Source of the DNA: Roseibium sp. HPY-6
GTDB lineage: Bacteria > Pseudomonadota > Alphaproteobacteria > Rhizobiales > Stappiaceae
Length of the DNA: 64,000 bases
Direction: 5' to 3'
NCBI RefSeq assembly: GCF_040530035.1
Contig: NZ_JBEWCD010000003.1
Location: 620,001 to 684,000, forward strand
How positions within the stretch are numbered: position 1 is the stretch's first letter; each line of letters opens with the position of its first letter. The notes beneath the pieces were generated by a model. That model was given only the letters and a program-made list of their open reading frames with translations, was not told where the DNA came from and made no database searches. A program made the position numbers and the translations under genes. Below, in pieces: positions 61,584 to 64,000 of this stretch.

Positions 61584-61599
61584 TGGCACATGTTTTGCC
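61584..61599 (+). promoter_or_regulatory. Sigma-54 (-24/-12) promoter of dctP
   Basis: TGGCACA-TGTT-TTGCC, matching the consensus TGGCACR-N4-TTGCW with GG and GC 12 bases apart. The start site would be near 61609, 65 bases before the dctP ATG. It is the expected target of the DctD protein encoded nearby. Confidence 0.8.
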
Positions 61600-61673
61600 A
61601 ACGACTAAGCGACCAGCCGCTGCGCTGTCCGGCCTGAACGGCCGTCATACTGAAATGTCTGGGAGGACATCCA

Positions 61674-62681
61674 ATGAAAAAGTTTGTAATCGCCGCTGCG
61701 GCAGCAGCTTCCTTTGCCATGACATCATCCGCCCATGCGGCCGATGAGTGCGGCGACGGCGAAGTCGTCATCAAGTTCAGCCATGTGGTTGCCGCTCAAG
61801 GTCACCCGAAAGGCGAAATGGCAGCTGCGCTTGCCGACCGTATCAACACCGAGATGGACGGTAAGGCCTGCATGCAGGTGTTCCCGTCTTCGCAGCTTTT
61901 CGACGACAACAAGGTGATGGAAGCCCTGTTGCTCGGCGATGTCCAGCTTGCGGCACCGTCTCTGTCCAAATTCGAATCCTACACGCTGAAGTACCGTGTC
62001 TTCGATCTGCCGTTCCTGTTCTCCAACATGGATGCCGTGACCACGTTCACCAAGGGTGACAAGGGTCAGGAACTTCTCGGCGCGATGTCCGACTACGGTT
62101 TCGTCGGTCTTGGCTATGTCTTCAACGGCCTGAAGCAGTTTTCCGCTGACAAGCCTCTCGTGCAGCCGACCGATGCCAAGGGCCTGAAGTTCCGCGTGCA
62201 GACATCTGACGTGGCGGTTGCCATGATCGAAGCACTTGGTGCAAACGCGCAGAAGCTGGCGTTCAAGGAAGTCTACGGCGCACTGCAGACAGGTGTTGTG
62301 GATGGCCAGGAAAACACCTGGTCCAACATCTACACACAGAAGTTCTTCGAAGTGCAGGACGGCACGACCGAAACCAACCACCAGCTGCTGACCTACCTTG
62401 CCGTGACTTCCCAGGAATGGCTGGACAGCCTGGACGCGGACGTCAAGGACCAGTTCCTGACGATCTTCAACGAAGTCTCTGACGAGTACAATGCGCGTGC
62501 AGCGCAGATCAACGAAGAGAACAAGCAGAAGATCATGGAAAACAAGGGTGTTGTGCGCCAGCTGACCCCGGAAGAGCGCGACCAGTGGGTCGAGATCATG
62601 AAGCCGGTCTGGGACAAGTTCCGTGACGATATTGGCCAGGATGTGATCGACGCGGCTGTTGCGTCCAATCAGGCCAGCTAA
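61674..62681 (+). CDS. dctP: TRAP-type C4-dicarboxylate transporter, periplasmic binding protein
   Basis: A 335-residue DctP-family protein with a signal peptide (FVIAAAAAASFAMTSSAHA). The mature part has VIKFSHVVAAQGHPKGEMA, the PSSQLFDDNKVMEALLLGDVQ segment, LRVQ-type FRVQTSDVAVAMIEALGANA, with the carboxylate-binding Arg, and VDGQENTWSNIY. It binds succinate, malate or fumarate, to judge from the family and from DctBD. The start is ATG 61674 with GGGAGGA upstream. It is the first of dctPQM and separated from dctQ by a strong hairpin. Confidence 0.95.
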   Translation: MKKFVIAAAAAASFAMTSSAHAADECGDGEVVIKFSHVVAAQGHPKGEMAAALADRINTEMDGKACMQVFPSSQLFDDNKVMEALLLGDVQLAAPSLSKFESYTLKYRVFDLPFLFSNMDAVTTFTKGDKGQELLGAMSDYGFVGLGYVFNGLKQFSADKPLVQPTDAKGLKFRVQTSDVAVAMIEALGANAQKLAFKEVYGALQTGVVDGQENTWSNIYTQKFFEVQDGTTETNHQLLTYLAVTSQEWLDSLDADVKDQFLTIFNEVSDEYNARAAQINEENKQKIMENKGVVRQLTPEERDQWVEIMKPVWDKFRDDIGQDVIDAAVASNQAS

Positions 62682-62704
62682 GTTGCTGTGACCAGGCGAT
62701 AATT

Positions 62705-62730
62705 CGAAGAAGGCCGACCGGCCTTCTTCG
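62705..62730 (+). terminator. Intercistronic hairpin between dctP and dctQ
   Basis: CGAAGAAGGCC and GGCCTTCTTCG form an 11-bp perfect stem around GACC, 23 bases after the dctP stop, with no T-tract. It probably stabilises or partly terminates the mRNA so that more binding protein than membrane protein is made. Confidence 0.7.
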
Positions 62731-62783
62731 TCCATTGCCAGACTTCTTCAAAAATTCAGATACTCTCAACGGGGGAGGGTAAT

Positions 62784-63488
62784 ATGGGCTCCTGGTTGGC
62801 CACATACTGGCCGGTCGTGCTTATCGTCGTGTTTTTCTGCCTTTATGTCGTTCTGGACTATGTGTGGCCGAAATTCATCGACTCATTGGATGAGACAGTC
62901 ATTGCCGTCATTCTGGCACTGATGACCCTGGTGACTTTCTCCCAGGTCGTCGCCCGCTACGGGTTCAATTCCGGCTGGGGCGGCGCGCTCGAATTCACAC
63001 GCGTCCTGTTTGCCTGGCTGATTTTGTTCGGCATGAGCTACGGTATCAAGATCGGTGCCCACCTTGGCGTCGATGCCGTGATCAATCTGCTGCCCCAACG
63101 CCTTTTCCGTGTTGCAGCCCTTCTCGGAGCCGCTCTGACCATCCTCTACGCGGCGCTCCTGTTCGAGGCGGCGTGGTTCGGCGCTCTGCTGGCCTTGGAA
63201 AACAAGGGCTCCAGCGGAGGCGCCTACGCCTATGTCGCGAAATTTTACAAGCTTCCCATCGGCATGGAAGATCTCAAGTGGCCGGTCTTTATCGTCGAGT
63301 GGTTTGAGGTCAAGGAACGTGTCCCCCGCTGGATGCCTTACATCATCCTGCCGATCGGTCTGGCCTTGCTCGCCTATCGGGCGGCCCAGGCCTTTGTCCT
63401 GATCCTTCTTGGAAAGAAAGAAGCCATCATCGCCGCACACGAGGCGGAAGAACTGGTGGCCGAAAACAAAGACGTGTTGAAGGACTAG
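62784..63488 (+). CDS. dctQ: TRAP-type C4-dicarboxylate transporter, small permease
   Basis: A 234-residue membrane protein with four main segments, the family's usual small subunit. It has SLDETVIAVILALMTLVTFSQVVARYGF, EFTRVLFAWLILFGMSYGIKIGAHLGVDAVI and a longer C-terminal part with a PIGMEDLKWP loop and a final cytoplasmic acidic tail. The start ATG 62784 follows GGGGGAGGG. It lies 5 bases before dctM, so the two are translationally linked. Confidence 0.93.
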   Translation: MGSWLATYWPVVLIVVFFCLYVVLDYVWPKFIDSLDETVIAVILALMTLVTFSQVVARYGFNSGWGGALEFTRVLFAWLILFGMSYGIKIGAHLGVDAVINLLPQRLFRVAALLGAALTILYAALLFEAAWFGALLALENKGSSGGAYAYVAKFYKLPIGMEDLKWPVFIVEWFEVKERVPRWMPYIILPIGLALLAYRAAQAFVLILLGKKEAIIAAHEAEELVAENKDVLKD

Positions 63489-63493
63489 GCCGA

Positions 63494-64000
63494 TGGAAAC
63501 CGCATTTCTGTTTATTTTCGTTTTCGGCTTTCTGTTCCTGGGTGTTCCGATTGCCGTGTCGCTCGGTCTCTCCGCCGTTCTCTATATCGCGCTGTTCAGC
63601 CACGACTCCATGAGTTCGGTGGCCGTTCAATTGTTCAACGCGTCCCAGAACTTCACGCTTTTGGCGATCCCGTTCTTCATTCTGGCCTCCAGCTTCATGT
63701 CGACCGGCGGCGTTGCCCGGCGCATTATCCGCTTTTCGATCGACGCTGTCGGCTGGATACGCGGGGGTCTCGCCATCGCCGCTGTTTTTGCCTGCATGTT
63801 GTTCGCAGCCCTGTCCGGATCTTCTCCGGCGACGGTTGTGGCCATTGGCACGATCGCGATCGCAGGCATGCGCCAGGCGGGATACACCAAGGAATTCGCA
63901 GCCGGTGTCATCGCAAACGCGGGAACGCTTGGCATCCTGATCCCGCCGTCTATCGTGATGGTTGTCTATGCGGCCGCAACCAACGTTTCGGTCGGCAGAA
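63494..64000 (+). CDS. dctM: TRAP-type C4-dicarboxylate transporter, large permease, N-terminal part; cut by the window edge
   Basis: About 169 residues visible from ATG 63494. They begin METAFLFIFVFGFLFLGVPIAVSLG and include NFTLLAIPFFILASSFMSTGGVARR, FAALSGSSPATVVAIG and NAGTLGILIPPSIVMVVYA, all conserved in DctM proteins, the large permease subunit that carries the transport path driven by a sodium gradient. The rest lies beyond 64000. Confidence 0.94.

Noticed and set aside
61725..62735. 336-codon minus-strand frame over dctP
   Set aside because: It covers the whole of an unmistakable DctP gene and consists of His/Leu/Val/Arg-rich shadow sequence.

Overview
This window is a gene-dense chromosomal stretch, about 60% G+C by eye, from an alphaproteobacterium. 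Evidence for that placement: a glnD-murJ pair, a Tim44-like gene divergent from fxsA, an RmuC-free rsmI-yraN-gshB order, DctBD with a TRAP transporter, an ECF41-type sigma factor, and short palindromic repeats of the GTCATCCCGG...ATGAC kind. The mix of TRAP, AEC, GMC and aromatic-ring genes resembles marine Stappiaceae (Labrenzia/Roseibium-like). That family placement is an inference from gene content, not a computed result. I see no rRNA, tRNA, CRISPR array, insertion sequence or phage.

Layout. Positions 1-3520 hold murJ (cut by the window edge) and glnD on the minus strand. Positions 3747-6429 hold an unusual three-gene plus-strand operon: a CDC48-like AAA ATPase, a TPR protein with C-terminal membrane segments, and an S26-like protein that seems to lack its catalytic residues. 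Next come a minus-strand set (timA-like, mltA, smr, xre), divergent fxsA, an acyltransferase, a RidA-like protein and polA. Positions 15059-15362 are a repeat-rich gap. Positions 15363-19576 hold a Tat-exported cyclase, a LysR regulator, and a divergent EgtD-like methyltransferase with an MFS transporter. Then follow two small unknown proteins, comM/yifB, and a 1157-residue membrane protein of unknown function.

Positions 25894-31882 carry a YbjQ-like protein, a GNAT enzyme, an AcoR-like regulator lacking GAFTGA and Walker B, a SnoaL-flavin monooxygenase fusion with a perfect 18-bp palindrome in its leader, and an ADP-ribosylglycohydrolase. Positions 32032-41491 are mostly housekeeping: cysK, HAD, dut, Cys-rich and OmpA-like exported proteins, a DODA-type dioxygenase, coaBC, an LppC-like lipoprotein, rsmI, yraN, gshB. 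A very AT-rich gap (41492-41924) may hide a small RNA. Then come hppD with a divergent Lrp regulator, a TerB-like protein, two divergent citrate-synthase-family genes (one fused to a MerR-like helix-turn-helix), an AEC transporter, a PEP-mutase-like enzyme and several orphan genes.

The right end is a transport and regulation block: a GMC oxidoreductase, modABC (molybdate uptake), dctB-dctD, an ECF41 sigma factor with its carboxymuconolactone-decarboxylase-like target, and dctPQM (dctM cut by the window edge). The regulatory sites fit together. A -24/-12 promoter with two upstream palindromes precedes dctP, as expected for DctD control, and a CGTCACA-N16-CGTC element precedes the decarboxylase-like gene, as expected for ECF41 control.
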